Origin: WLMZ01 sp031410915
GTDB taxonomy: Bacteria; Actinomycetota; Acidimicrobiia; Acidimicrobiales; Ilumatobacteraceae
Reading direction: 5' to 3'
Length of the DNA stretch: 64,000 nucleotides
NCBI GenBank assembly: GCA_031410915.1
Contig: JANNZY010000147.1
Coordinates: 62,001 to 126,000 of the forward strand
Positions 36,601-43,994 of the stretch are shown one piece after another; position 1 is the first letter of the stretch; every line of letters starts with the position of its first letter. The notes under the pieces were generated by a model, which saw nothing but the letters and a program-made list of their open reading frames with translations, was not told the DNA's origin and did not search any database. The position numbers were made by a program, and so were the translations under genes.

Positions 36601-37232
36601 CCCCCGTGGTAGAAGCCCTGATCTGTCGGATCGAAACCGTTGTCGCTGCGGGTGCCGTCGATGAACGCGGTGTCGTTGGCCGCATCGCCGTTCTCGAACC
36701 GGTCGGGCATGACGAAGTAGAAGTTCTCCCGAGTCAGGTCCTCGCGCAGGCTGTCACCGGCGAGAGCGCGGTCGGTCTTCGTCAACCCCCCCGCCGGCTG
36801 TGCTGGTCCGACCGTCACCCTGTGGGTCGCGTGGTCGTACGTGAAGCGAAGCTTGGTGGCCTGATCGATCGCGAGCGGAATGTTGCCATCGGGCAGGCCG
36901 AACGTCGCGTCACCGTAGTTCTCGCTCCATGCGCCGTTCAACCGCACCTTGAACACGTAGTCGTACGACGCAGCCGGATCGCCTGCAGGCAACACGAACG
37001 TGCCGGCGTAGAGCGTGTCCGAACCACGGACCGGCGCGAGGTCCGTCTTCGTGCAGGTCTCGGACCAGTCGCTGTCGCAGCCGAGTTCGCCCATCAACGA
37101 GCCCATCAGCGTGACACGCACGGGTCGAGGCGTGTGGTCCGCAACGGCCGAACCGGCCGGCAGCGCCGACGTCGTGACGGTGGCGGCGAGAAGCGCCGCG
37201 ACGAGCAGGGGACGCTGCAGTGAGCTGCGCAT
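33681..37232 (-). CDS. Secreted GH13 alpha-amylase with X25 modules and a terminal pullulanase-type N-domain
   Basis: 1183 residues from ATG 37232 with GGAGG 8 bases upstream and a signal peptide (LLVAALLAATVTTSALPAG). Residues about 40-140 form an X25-type starch module (VTLMGSLMGELGCDSDWSET). The GH13 domain follows at about 165-700 with all four conserved regions: DIITNHT, GFRIDTVKH (nucleophile Asp), FMFGEVYD (acid Glu) and FLGNHDMGR. After a fibronectin-like segment come two more X25 modules (GSEIGCAADWDPPCDA, QSEMGCATDGDATCM). The last 130 residues (TSRASWLTRDVISWNLPDDR, TYRLHWGPAGSLALDAETIG, LVQATGVTVVGDLG) look like the N-terminal domain of pullulanase-type alpha-1,6-glucosidases, but no second catalytic domain follows. 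Role: extracellular starch or glycogen breakdown. Confidence 0.88.
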   Translation of the reverse strand: MRSSLQRPLLVAALLAATVTTSALPAGSAVADHTPRPVRVTLMGSLMGELGCDSDWSETCTKTDLAPVRGSDTLYAGTFVLPAGDPAASYDYVFKVRLNGAWSENYGDATFGLPDGNIPLAIDQATKLRFTYDHATHRVTVGPAQPAGGLTKTDRALAGDSLREDLTRENFYFVMPDRFENGDAANDTAFIDGTRSDNGFDPTDQGFYHGGDLQGLINRLDYIQGLGTTAIWMTPSFKNKPVQGEPGSESAGYHGYWITDFTQIDPHLGTNDDLKTLIALAHARGMKVFFDIITNHTADVLDYPDAAYDTTGQVPYAPKNAVPYVDAGGTPFDDRDYTFVGDPFPAVDAAVSFPYTPTLRNPADATVKVPAWLNDPTMYHNRGTSTFSGENSEYGDFPAGNRSALDDLWTERPEVVQGMIDIYETWVQQAGVDGFRIDTVKHVNMDFWKQFSPALKGYAASLGNEDFFMFGEVYDADPRFMSRYTTEGKLQATVDFGFQGSGVNFAKSKPTTELRDFYALDDYFTDADSNAYSLPTFLGNHDMGRVGSFLRQGTTWDDSELLARDELAHSLMYLTRGQPVVYYGDEQGFSAPPDVPGGIGDQRAREDMFASQVALHNDTYDLIGTDATTADDNFDPGHPLYRHIADLAALRTKYPALADGAQIHRFATNGPGIFAFSRMDPDEQIEYVIAINNATTAQTATFETYQSPRNSLKAVWPASTQGRRLRTDGEGRVTVTVPPLSAVVYRASAKLRPDHAAPAPVFTAPGAAGIVSGRAEIGVAIPGGDFTQVTFAWRPVGTQPWQLLGTDDNAPYRVFQDVTGVAQGTPVEYRAIARDHDGDFGVVSTSAVVGQPQPPDDPGIDLGPITQPAAVSVPGSHGSEIGCAADWDPPCDAIQLALGADQVWKGTFSPQAGQYAFKAAINRSWDENYGAGGNRNGSDIFYDTGGGAVSFFYDHRTHWVTNTQLDPILVATGDFQSEMGCATDGDATCMRSWLQDPDRDGTYSFTTIDIPAGNYSVSVGGVGPVPFTVDSGLATTISVETSGSGAARVPTVIAVDTFAPDFGPDLTTSRASWLTRDVISWNLPDDRGVWTYRLHWGPAGSLALDAETIGGSSIPLTLDPHGLSRRLAAKYPNLAGDEVLRLDQHDARYARAIAGAAQVAIAAYDELGRLVQATGVTVVGDLG

Positions 37233-37410
37233 TGTGAGGCCTCCGAAACGGATCCCGCCCTGTGTGCCCGTGACCATAGCCAGTCCCCCATCCCTGTGAC
37301 AAGGCCCCACGTCACCTGTCCCGACGTGCCGCACGGCACGTACAGCCTCGTGCTGGTCCGGGCATCCTCTTCGTCGAGACGCACCGTGCGGCTCAGAAAG
37401 TTCGTCCGTC

Positions 37411-37554
37411 ATGAACATCCGCATCGCGCTCTGGACCCCGCTCGCGACAGTGTCGCGCTGGTGCGGCCGTGCGTCCTCCAGTCGCACCCACCGGCGCGAG
37501 TGGGGTGCCTACTTCGGCTCCTTCGGCGACGACTTCTTCAGCGACGACGACTGA
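37411..37554 (+). CDS. Possible 47-residue protein with acidic C-terminus
   Basis: An ATG at 37411 opens a 47-codon frame ending at TGA 37552-37554. About 90 percent of its codons end in G or C, as in the real genes around it, and the product has a plausible shape: a hydrophobic/basic N-terminal half (NIRIALWTPLATVSRW, SSRTHRREWG) and an acidic end (GSFGDDFFSDDD). No convincing ribosome-binding site is visible and I know no homologue. It lies in the otherwise empty 378-bp gap between the amylase and GAF-ANTAR starts; the rest of that gap shows nothing clear. Confidence 0.38.
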   Translation: MNIRIALWTPLATVSRWCGRASSSRTHRREWGAYFGSFGDDFFSDDD

Positions 37555-37610
37555 CGGTCAAGATCGGCGGCTGGCGGTTCGATGGGTCGGCCAGTGCGTA
37601 CGATCAGGAC

Positions 37611-38330
37611 ATGGATGACCGTCGGCTCGAGCGTCTGCTGCGGTCGTTGCATGCGACGGAACCATCACGACGAGTGCTGGACCGCATCTGCGGCGCATGT
37701 GCGGAAGCGACGGCGGCTCAGGGCGCGGGGGTGTCGCTCATCGTCGATCGGCAGAGCGAGGTGCTCGGTTCGTCCGACGCCCGCGCGGCTCGTGTCGAAT
37801 CGCTGCAGGGCGAGTTCGCCGAAGGCCCGTGCTTCGACGCAATTGCCCAACTCCGGCCGTACTACGAGCCAGACTTGACTTCGCCAGGAGCGATGCGACG
37901 CTGGCCGAGCTTCGCTCCGGCAGCCGCCGCCGATGGGGTCGGTGCCGTCTTTGCATTTCCGCTCGTGACGGGCGGGATCGCGCTCGGTGCTCTGGACGTG
38001 TACGCCACGGGGGCCGGCCCGCTCGACGACGAACAGGTCAGCGATTCGCTCATGTTCGCTGACCTCGCCGCGCTCGCCGTCGACAACGCGCTGGGCAGCT
38101 CCACCATCGACGGCGTCTCGCTCGTGACCGAAGCGGCTGAATCCTGGGCGTACTCATCCGTCGTTCACAATGCGTCGGGGATGATCTCGGAACAGCTGCA
38201 GATCGGCGTGGACGAGGCCCTGCTTCGTCTGCGCGCGTTCGCCTTCGTGACCGGTCGCAAGGTCGCGGATCTGGCGCGTCTCGTGCTCGATCGCGCAGTC
38301 CGCATCGAGCCCTGGACCGACGATGGCTGA
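37611..38330 (+). CDS. GAF-ANTAR domain protein (putative RNA-binding antiterminator)
   Basis: 239 residues from ATG 37611. A GAF sensor spans about residues 15-165 (GAGVSLIVDRQSEVLGSSDA, EGPCFDAIAQLRPYYEPDLT, RWPSFAPAAAADGVGAVFAF). The C-terminal 55 residues form an ANTAR domain (VVHNASGMISEQLQIGVDEA, RLRAFAFVTGRKVADLARLV). Actinobacterial GAF-ANTAR proteins resemble mycobacterial Rv1625c-partner type regulators; ANTAR domains bind paired hexaloop hairpins in leader RNAs and prevent termination. The stop overlaps the next gene, also GAF-ANTAR, by 8 bp. Confidence 0.87.
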   Translation: MDDRRLERLLRSLHATEPSRRVLDRICGACAEATAAQGAGVSLIVDRQSEVLGSSDARAARVESLQGEFAEGPCFDAIAQLRPYYEPDLTSPGAMRRWPSFAPAAAADGVGAVFAFPLVTGGIALGALDVYATGAGPLDDEQVSDSLMFADLAALAVDNALGSSTIDGVSLVTEAAESWAYSSVVHNASGMISEQLQIGVDEALLRLRAFAFVTGRKVADLARLVLDRAVRIEPWTDDG

Positions 38331-39081
38331 GGCTGCCAGAGGCCGCGAGCTCGCGCTCATCGACGCGCTCGTCCACCTCGCCGACACCCTCGTCGACGAT
38401 TACGACGTCATCGAGTTCTTGCAGTTCCTCACTGAACGCTGCGTGGAGCTCAGCGAGGTCGACGAGGCCGCGGTGATGCTGACCAACCCGACCGGGCATC
38501 TCCAGTCGGTGGCCGCATCAACGGAGCGAACCCGGCTCCTCGAGCTCTTCGAGCTGCAGAACCAGGACGGACCGTGCCTCGACGCGTTCCGGACCGGCGA
38601 GGTCGTCGTCTCCGGAGACCTCGCGGCCGAAGTGGATCGGTGGCCGACCTTCGCGCCGCGCGCGATGGAAGTTGGCTTCAGCGCCGTGCACAGCGTGCCA
38701 TTGAGGCTCCGCCGCGAAGTGATCGGCGCGCTCAACCTGCTCCGCGTGTCGACGGGAAAGCTCGACGACGCCGACGCGCGGCTCGTCCGGGCGCTGTCGG
38801 ACATCGCCACGATCGGGCTGATCCAGGAACGCACGATCAAAGGCTCGCAGTCGACGTCCGCCGGCCTGCAGAACGCGCTGACCAGCCGAATCCGAATCGA
38901 GCAGGCCAAGGGCGTGCTCGCCGAGCGGCGTTCCGTGTCGACCGATGCGGCATTCGACATGTTGCGTGGCTATGCGCGACACCATCGGCTCAAGATCAGC
39001 GAGGTTGCCGCTGACATCGTCACCAGACGGCTCGACATCGCGACCGTCACCGGCGGAGGAGACACACCGGGAACCGATTGA
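38323..39081 (+). CDS. Second GAF-ANTAR domain protein
   Basis: 252 residues from ATG 38323, overlapping the preceding gene by 8 bp. The GAF domain covers about residues 25-165 (VELSEVDEAAVMLTNPTGHL, DGPCLDAFRTGEVVVSGDLA, FSAVHSVPLRLRREVIGALN). The ANTAR domain is more canonical than in its partner: LTSRIRIEQAKGVLAERRSV, STDAAFDMLRGYARHHRLKI and SEVAADIV. Two different GAF-ANTAR genes in one operon suggest a heteromeric sensor or two inputs to the same RNA targets. A short basic/Thr-Gly tail ends the protein. Confidence 0.88.
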   Translation: MAEAARGRELALIDALVHLADTLVDDYDVIEFLQFLTERCVELSEVDEAAVMLTNPTGHLQSVAASTERTRLLELFELQNQDGPCLDAFRTGEVVVSGDLAAEVDRWPTFAPRAMEVGFSAVHSVPLRLRREVIGALNLLRVSTGKLDDADARLVRALSDIATIGLIQERTIKGSQSTSAGLQNALTSRIRIEQAKGVLAERRSVSTDAAFDMLRGYARHHRLKISEVAADIVTRRLDIATVTGGGDTPGTD

Positions 39082-39168
39082 GCAGAATGGTGTCTCACCA
39101 ACTCGCCTGGCGGGTACAACGCAGCACGACCCCGGACCCCGGTCACCCCGAAAGCGACCGGAGGCTCC

Positions 39169-39573
39169 ATGTCCGACTACCTGAAGTTGACGTTCGAGGT
39201 GCCTCACCAGAGCCTCACGCCGGCGAGGGCGCGTGAGGCCGTGCAGACTTTGCTCGGCGACGATGCGTCGATCGCCATGATCCGCGACGCGATTCTGCTC
39301 ACCAGCGAGCTGGTCAGCAATGCGCTCGTGCACGCGCCCGGCGCGTGCGTTCTCGAGGCACGGTTCGAACGAGATCGGTCGTGGCTGCGGGTCGATGTCG
39401 CCGACTCGTCCGCGCGCCCACCACACCCGCAGGAGGAGCCCACGGTGGCTCGCGCCGGCGGCCACGGTCTTCGTTTGGTGGACGAGGTCGCGCACCGCTG
39501 GGGTTGGAGCCCACGTTCGTTCGGCAAGGTGGTCTGGTTCGAGATCCTCGGCGCAGCGAGCTCGCACGCGTGA
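39169..39573 (+). CDS. RsbW-like anti-sigma factor / HATPase_c serine kinase
   Basis: 134 residues from ATG 39169. The GHKL ATP-binding fold is recognisable: N-box LLTSELVSNALVHAPGAC, G1-type RVDVADSSARPP and G2-type GGHGLRLVDEVAHRWGW. Actinobacteria have many such short ATPases that bind sigma factors and phosphorylate STAS antagonists; some simply partner GAF or SpoIIE signalling proteins. It follows the two GAF-ANTAR genes after 87 bp, and the SpoIIE phosphatase at 1595 could oppose it, although it is 35 kb away. Confidence 0.85.
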   Translation: MSDYLKLTFEVPHQSLTPARAREAVQTLLGDDASIAMIRDAILLTSELVSNALVHAPGACVLEARFERDRSWLRVDVADSSARPPHPQEEPTVARAGGHGLRLVDEVAHRWGWSPRSFGKVVWFEILGAASSHA

Positions 39574-39875
39574 CTCGCACAGCCCGGAATTTCGATGCGC
39601 GACCGCACTGTTGTTCGGCAATGACGCGACGCGCAGCAGCGCCGACTTCGCTCACCCGGCGTCGGCGACATCTTCGCGCGCGCACTCGCAACCCCTGCGC
39701 CCCTTGAGACCACGCCTCCGGCAACCCCGTCGTCCATCGTGCCACCAGCGCCGCAGCCTGCGGGACTTGCGCCACAGCCGACCCCCTACCGCCGGACTCG
39801 TGATGTGTGGTGAGCGCAGCCGCTTCGGATCAAGTGCGGTCGTCTGTTCGAGGCCGCTGCCGGGTAGGCCGAAGC
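39574..39875. other. 302-bp gap without a convincing gene
   Basis: Between the RsbW-like gene and the iron-permease-family gene no frame has both a start codon and normal composition. One rightward frame (about 39629-39814) encodes a proline-rich tail (LATPAPLETTPPATPSS, APQPAGLAPQPTPYRR) ending at TGA, but it has no ATG, GTG or TTG at its beginning, so at most it is the end of a lost gene. No hairpin or promoter stands out. Confidence 0.5.
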
Positions 39876-40463
39876 ATGACCACGACACCCGTTCCAGGCA
39901 TCCCTGCCAAGACGGTGCAGACCTTCGAACCTACCGCAGATTCACGGGCCGCACTCCAAGCTGACGACACACCCGAGCGTCAGCGCTGGCTGCGAGAACA
40001 TACCCACGTCGCTGACGAAGCGCGGCGTCGCGGCGCATTCCGGGGCTCGTCGGTGCCCCCTTCCCATGCTGACGGCTGGAACGACCGGCATTGGTCGAGT
40101 CGGTTGCTCCATCGAGTTGGCGAGGTCGTCGCACATTCGAGCGCCGGCATCGCGGCTGCGGCAGTCGTGTTCGGCTGGGCGATCATCGGGTTTGTCGCGG
40201 CGTTCCCGGGCTGGTGGCAAACTGCGCTGTACAGCACCACTGGATCGGTCACCTTCGTCATGGTCTTCGTGATCCAGCACACTCAGGAACGCCAGACGGC
40301 CGCCACCCAGCGGAAACTCGATGAGCTGCTGCGCGTGGCGGACGGCGCGGACAACACTCTCATCTCCCTCGAGGAAGCACCCGACGAGCATCTGGCGGCG
40401 CTCGCGCGGCTCAACCGTGTCGACCGCGCGATTGCAGCCGAAGAAGTCGACGGCTCGACGTGA
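39876..40463 (+). CDS. Low-affinity iron permease family membrane protein
   Basis: 195 residues from ATG 39876. A hydrophilic N-terminus of about 85 residues precedes two membrane helices (IAAAAVVFGWAIIGFVAAF and TGSVTFVMVFVIQHTQ). The family hallmark VMVFVIQHTQERQTAATQ continuing into RKLDELLRV is present, followed by an acidic C-terminal helix region (EEAPDEHLAALARLNRVD). The family name derives from fungal Fet4-like proteins; whether bacterial members transport iron is not established. The N-terminal extension is longer than in most relatives. Confidence 0.83.
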   Translation: MTTTPVPGIPAKTVQTFEPTADSRAALQADDTPERQRWLREHTHVADEARRRGAFRGSSVPPSHADGWNDRHWSSRLLHRVGEVVAHSSAGIAAAAVVFGWAIIGFVAAFPGWWQTALYSTTGSVTFVMVFVIQHTQERQTAATQRKLDELLRVADGADNTLISLEEAPDEHLAALARLNRVDRAIAAEEVDGST

Positions 40464-40552
40464 CGGATCATCAGCTGAGGGCGGGCATCAGTTGATCCTT
40501 GAGGAACTGGAAAAACTGCTCGTGGCGTTGGGGAACGCGATACTGGGGCGTG

Positions 40553-41041
40553 ATGATCGATCCGATGGCACAACTCCTCGCCGAAGCCGCCATCCGTCGA
40601 CGACTGCTCGAGTACTGCCGTGGAATCGATCGGTGCGACGCGGCGCTCGTGGCGGGGGTGTACCACGCTGAGGGCACCGACGACCACGGCTCGTTCCAGG
40701 GACTCGGCCGTGAGTTCGCGGTGTACGCCACCCAGGCGCTCGCGGGTCACGCGTTGGCCACCTCACATGTGATCGGCGACTCGCTGTTCGACTGGGTCGA
40801 CGCGGCAAAGGTCGAAGTCGAGACCTCGGTCCTCGCCGTCCACCGCTGCGTGAGCGAAGAAGGGGAATACCTGGAGCGCTTCGGCGGCCGGTACTTCGAC
40901 CGATTCGAGGAGCGTGGCGGCGAGTGGCGAATCGCCGAGCGGAAACTGACGTGGGACTGGGACACACGCGAGCCGGTGACCCGGGCGTTTCCGCCGGACA
41001 GGTTCCGCCCTTCGCCGCGTCGAACGCCCCACGACGCATGA
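40553..41041 (+). CDS. SnoaL-like (NTF2-fold) protein
   Basis: 162 residues from ATG 40553 (GTG 40550 just before it is possible). It opens with the helix MAQLLAEAAIRRRLLEYCRG, then DRCDAALVAGVYHAEGTDDH, TSHVIGDSLFDW and strands GEYLERFGGRYFDRFEERGG and EWRIAERKLTWDWDT. This is the usual ring-hydroxylating-dioxygenase-beta/SnoaL-4 pattern, with Asp and His (Y-H-x-x-G) in the pocket. Substrate unknown. Confidence 0.82.
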   Translation: MIDPMAQLLAEAAIRRRLLEYCRGIDRCDAALVAGVYHAEGTDDHGSFQGLGREFAVYATQALAGHALATSHVIGDSLFDWVDAAKVEVETSVLAVHRCVSEEGEYLERFGGRYFDRFEERGGEWRIAERKLTWDWDTREPVTRAFPPDRFRPSPRRTPHDA

Positions 41042-41081
41042 GCGGGCGCGACCTGTGGCTGATCATGCGAGAGTGCTCGGA

Positions 41082-41815
41082 ATGAACGGATTCGATCCAG
41101 TCGACAGTTTCGGGCCGGCGGTCGCGGCTCGTTACGACGACCACCAGCGCGGCGACGAGGGCGTTGCAGCGGCATTTCTCGCTGAGCTTGCGCAAGGCGG
41201 GCCAGCTCTCGAGTTTGCGATCGGTACGGGGCGAATTGCGCTGCCGCTCGCGGCACGCGGTATCACCGTCGATGGCATCGAGCTGTCGACCGCGATGGTT
41301 GAGCGCCTCCGCGCGAAGCATGGCGGTGAGCAGCTGCACGTCGCGATCGGTGACATGTCCAGGGTTTCAACGGGCCGCCGGTACGCGGTCGTCTACCTCG
41401 TCTTCAACACGCTCTTCAACCTGCTGACCGCCGACGATCAGATCCGCTGTTTCGAGAACGCCGCCGGTCACCTCAGCGACGGCGGGTGTTTCGTGGTCGA
41501 GACGGCTGTGCCGAGTGCTTGGGTCACGCCGGGACGCCCTGACTCTGTGCAGCTGAACACGTCGGGCTGACCGAAGTTCTGTTCGATGTCGCCCGCTACG
41601 ACCCCGTCAGCCAGTTGCTCGAAGAGAACCACGTCCGCGTGGCATCGGACGGCATCTCGATGTCGCCGATCGTGTGTCGGCTCATCACGCCCGGCGAGAT
41701 GGATCTCATGGCCCGCATCGCTGGCCTTCGCCTCATCGAACGGTTCGCCGACTGGCGACGTGGCCCGTTCGACGCCGCAAGTCGAGCACACGTCTCCGTG
41801 TACCGATCACGCTGA
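41082..41815 (+). pseudogene. SAM-dependent methyltransferase, frameshifted
   Basis: The first part (ATG 41082 to about 41545) encodes VDSFGPAVAARYDDHQRGDE, motif I ALEFAIGTGRIALPLAARG and YLVFNTLFNLLTADDQIRCF, then stops at 41568-41570 after QLNTSG. From about 41549 another frame continues the protein without a gap in sense: EHVGLTEVLFDVARYDPVSQ, LEENHVRVASDGISMSPIVC, GEMDLMARIAGLRLIERFAD and ASRAHVSVYRSR to TGA 41813-41815. The frame changes by minus one, as if one base were missing near 41530-41550. Either a real inactivation or a sequencing error; otherwise a standard actinobacterial class I methyltransferase of about 245 residues. Confidence 0.82.
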
Positions 41816-41889
41816 AAGGCCCACAAAGTCGCGTTCTCCAGCGGCCGGTCAGCTCTTGGACGATGCTTGCGAACTCGTCATCGTCATTG

Positions 41890-42204
41890 TCACGATTGGT
41901 CTTGCGACGCGCTCGCCGACACTTCGACCACCCGAATGTCCAACAGGTCGATCCCGACCATCGCCTGGTGCGACGCGTTCGCCCTGACGTTGGCGGCGAA
42001 CGCCCCCGCGTTCGAACTCGAGTCGAACGTGACGATGACGACGCTCTCGCTCCGCTCGCGGTCCAGCGTCCAAGTTCCGGCGACGAAGCCTGGAGACGAG
42101 GTGACACTTGGGACGATCATCCGATTCAAACCTTCGCGTTGTTCGATCTCTCGTGAGAGGTCCATTCGGAAGGTTGCGAATGTCGCATGGGTTGGTGCGG
42201 CCAC
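41890..42204 (-). CDS. Antibiotic-biosynthesis-monooxygenase-like (dimeric alpha-beta barrel) protein
   Basis: 104 residues from GTG 42204 (an internal ATG at 42165 would give 91). The ferredoxin-like half-barrel order is visible: ATFATFRMDLSREIEQREGL, IVPSVTSSPGFVAGTWTLDR, SESVVIVTFDSSSNAGAFAA, NVRANA and a last strand LLDIRVVEVSA. Such proteins act as small monooxygenases or simply bind ligands as dimers. It lies convergent with the frameshifted methyltransferase and before the excisionase-like gene; it may mark the edge of the mobile island. Confidence 0.65.
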   Translation of the reverse strand: MAAPTHATFATFRMDLSREIEQREGLNRMIVPSVTSSPGFVAGTWTLDRERSESVVIVTFDSSSNAGAFAANVRANASHQAMVGIDLLDIRVVEVSASASQDQS

Positions 42205-42268
42205 GAGCCGATAGTGCCGGATCGGGCACCGGCTGTCCAGCGGTACGAGCGCAAGTTCGGCACCAAGG

Positions 42269-42511
42269 TCACGTCGCAACGAGTTCGACCAACGGCTCGT
42301 CGGGGCGCGCCGATGAACACCTCAAGCGGCACGGCACCAGAAGCTGGCGTCCGACCCGCACGACCGGGATTCCACGCGCACCATCGGGGGCCAGGTACTC
42401 ACGGGCGAGGCGATACGCCGAGGTTCGGCCGATCCTCAGCAGGTGCGCCGCCTCATCCACGGTGAGAACGGTCGGCAGGTCGACCACTTTCGAAGCCTCG
42501 GAGATGAGCAT
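42269..42511 (-). CDS. Excisionase-like helix-turn-helix protein
   Basis: 80 residues from ATG 42511, supported by GGAGG about 10 bases upstream. The winged helix of excisionases and MerR-like small regulators is clear: LPTVLTVDEAAHLLRIGRTS, AYRLAREYLAPDGARGIPVV, RVGRQLLVP. The final 20 residues (CRLRCSSARPDEPLVELVAT) do not look like the usual end; a neighbouring frame reads PLEVFIGAP at the same place, so the 3' end may be frameshifted. Together with the integrase stub at 43296 it is the recombination-directionality factor expected of an integrative element. Confidence 0.72.
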   Translation of the reverse strand: MLISEASKVVDLPTVLTVDEAAHLLRIGRTSAYRLAREYLAPDGARGIPVVRVGRQLLVPCRLRCSSARPDEPLVELVAT

Positions 42512-42706
42512 CCCAATCGCACCTCCTTCCAGTGACAGACAGGTGCCCGCGCGCCAACGGACACCGAGCTGACGGATTGGTTGCATCACACGGATTGCGG
42601 TTGCGATGACGCCCCGATGGGTGAATCATGGTCAGTGCCTGCTCCAGTAGGAGCGGGAAGTGCACCCGGCGAGCCCTCCGGACGGTGGGTAGCCGGGTGT
42701 TGCGCG

Positions 42707-43237
42707 TCACGGGTCGATTCGCCTGATCTCCACGATCCCGGACACGCGGCGCCGCCACTCGCCTCCCGAACCCACGGCCCACAACGCGGCGTCGATCGCC
42801 CAGAGCAGGGTTTCGGACGCCGACGGCCGGTGGTCGTACACGAGCTCGCGCTCAGTCCGACGCAACTGCTGATCGATCACGTACCGATCGCGTGCCGCCT
42901 GCACGGGCTCCTGATCATCCAAGTGCCACGCGACCACCGCGTGCCGACCCAGTTCGGCACAGGCGCGTTCCAACAGCAGCTGCCGGGCTTCGACACGGTG
43001 GAGTCCCGCTGACCGGCGCAGACTGAAGATGACCGCCGTCGCATCGATTCCCGCGACCACGTCGAGTAGTTCGCGCCGTCGGCGCGCGGACTTCTTTGCG
43101 GTGTGGACTCGGCGTTGACCGGGCAGGAGCAGCGCTCGGAGTTGTCGGCGCGCCGGGGCGATGGCAGAGGACGGCACGAGGAGGACACCGAACAGCATCG
43201 TGTCGGCGCGCTCGGACTCGTCACTGAACGCCCACAT
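42707..43237 (-). CDS. DUF3800-like hypothetical protein
   Basis: 176 residues from ATG 43237. It begins WAFSDESERADTMLFGVLLV with the acidic DES motif typical of DUF3800-like proteins, which are predicted RNase-H-fold nucleases, then LLLPGQRRVHTAKKSARRRR, ERACAELGRHAVVAWHLDDQ and ETLLWAIDAALWAVGSGGEW. The Asp/Glu at the start, the histidine-lysine segment and the late Asp in IDAALW are the residues one would expect to matter. Such genes often sit in mobile elements, as here, between excisionase-like and integrase remnants. Confidence 0.66.
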   Translation of the reverse strand: MWAFSDESERADTMLFGVLLVPSSAIAPARRQLRALLLPGQRRVHTAKKSARRRRELLDVVAGIDATAVIFSLRRSAGLHRVEARQLLLERACAELGRHAVVAWHLDDQEPVQAARDRYVIDQQLRRTERELVYDHRPSASETLLWAIDAALWAVGSGGEWRRRVSGIVEIRRIDP

Positions 43238-43295
43238 CAGGCAGACCCCGGGGCGGCTGAGTGAGTGGTCGGGTGAGTGGTCGAGTGTGCAGCGG

Positions 43296-43646
43296 TCATC
43301 GGCCCCGACTCCCCTGGCCGCCGGCGATGACTTGACCGATGATGTCTGCTTCTGCCCTACCCGTCTGCTCGAGGAAGTGCGCGTACACGTTCAGCGTGGT
43401 CGCTGCGTTGCGGTGTCCCAATCGACCTGCCACGATGCGCACGTCGACGCCAGCACCGAGAAGCTGGGTGGCGACGAAGTGGCGCAGGTCGTGCAGCCGC
43501 GCGTCGTGCAACCCTTCACGGACGCACAGCCGCTTGAACGATCGGCTCACCGAGTCGGGGAACCAAGGCTCGCTCCCGTCGGCTGCGTTGCTGAACACGA
43601 AGGAATCCTCGACGAGCGAGACGACACACTGACTTCGGTATGTGGT
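43296..43646 (-). pseudogene. Tyrosine recombinase/integrase, C-terminal catalytic stub
   Basis: An open frame from just after TGA 43647-43649 to the stop at 43296 encodes the C-terminal 115 residues of a phage-type integrase: EDSFVFSNAADGSEPWFPDS, LHDARLHDLRHFVATQLLGA, GRLGHRNAATTLNVYAHFLE. The Arg and His of HDLRH, the His of LGH and the nucleophile Tyr of NVYAHF are intact, but the SAM-like core-binding domain, the first catalytic Arg and the N-terminus are missing; upstream sequence belongs to another remnant. It is therefore a non-functional fragment of an element integrated at the adjoining tRNA gene. Confidence 0.82.
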
Positions 43647-43664
43647 TCACGGGTTGGGTTGGGT

Positions 43665-43901
43665 TCAGGCGGCGTTGATCCTGCGGGGGCGGCCGCCGGG
43701 GATTGGCGAGTGCGCCGTGTTCGCGGGTGCGGTCGTGTTTGATCTCGTGGCGTCGGATGAGTTGTTTTCCGATGGAGATCTCGAGGTGGTCACCGATGAT
43801 GGCGACTTGGATCTGGCGGCGACGGAACATGTTCCCGGCCCGATAGCAGGGCCGGCGAAGCAGACGTTCCCGGACGAGTCGACCGTGCGGGTCACGGTCA
43901 C
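43665..43901 (-). pseudogene. Frameshifted transposase C-terminal tail (IS481/rve-like)
   Basis: Reading leftward, three frames must be joined to give a coherent tail: VTVTRTVDSSGNVCFAG, then a shift to PCYRAGNMFRRRQIQVAIIG, DHLEISIGKQLIRRHEIKHD, RTREHGALANP, then a shift to GGRPRRINAA and TGA at 43665-43667. This wording (a beta-rich domain, a QVAIIGDHLEIS strand and the HDRTREHGALANPGGRP ending) is that of the C-terminal domain of DDE transposases of the IS481 type. With two frameshifts and no catalytic core it is a decayed remnant; no terminal inverted repeats could be recognised. Confidence 0.68.
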
Positions 43902-43994
43902 ACCCACACTGTCGGGCGCTGCTGGGCTCTTTGCCGCGCACACCACGGGTCATCCCGGTGGCCTGCTTGGCCGGGTCATGGCGAAGGGCGTGGG

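Noticed and set aside
34341..37223. 960-codon open frame on the + strand
   Set aside because: Antisense to the GH13 amylase, whose signal peptide, catalytic motifs and ribosome-binding site are all present on the other strand.
39629..39814. Proline-rich rightward frame after the RsbW-like gene
   Set aside because: It has no start codon; at best the tail of a lost gene, so it is described only as a gap.
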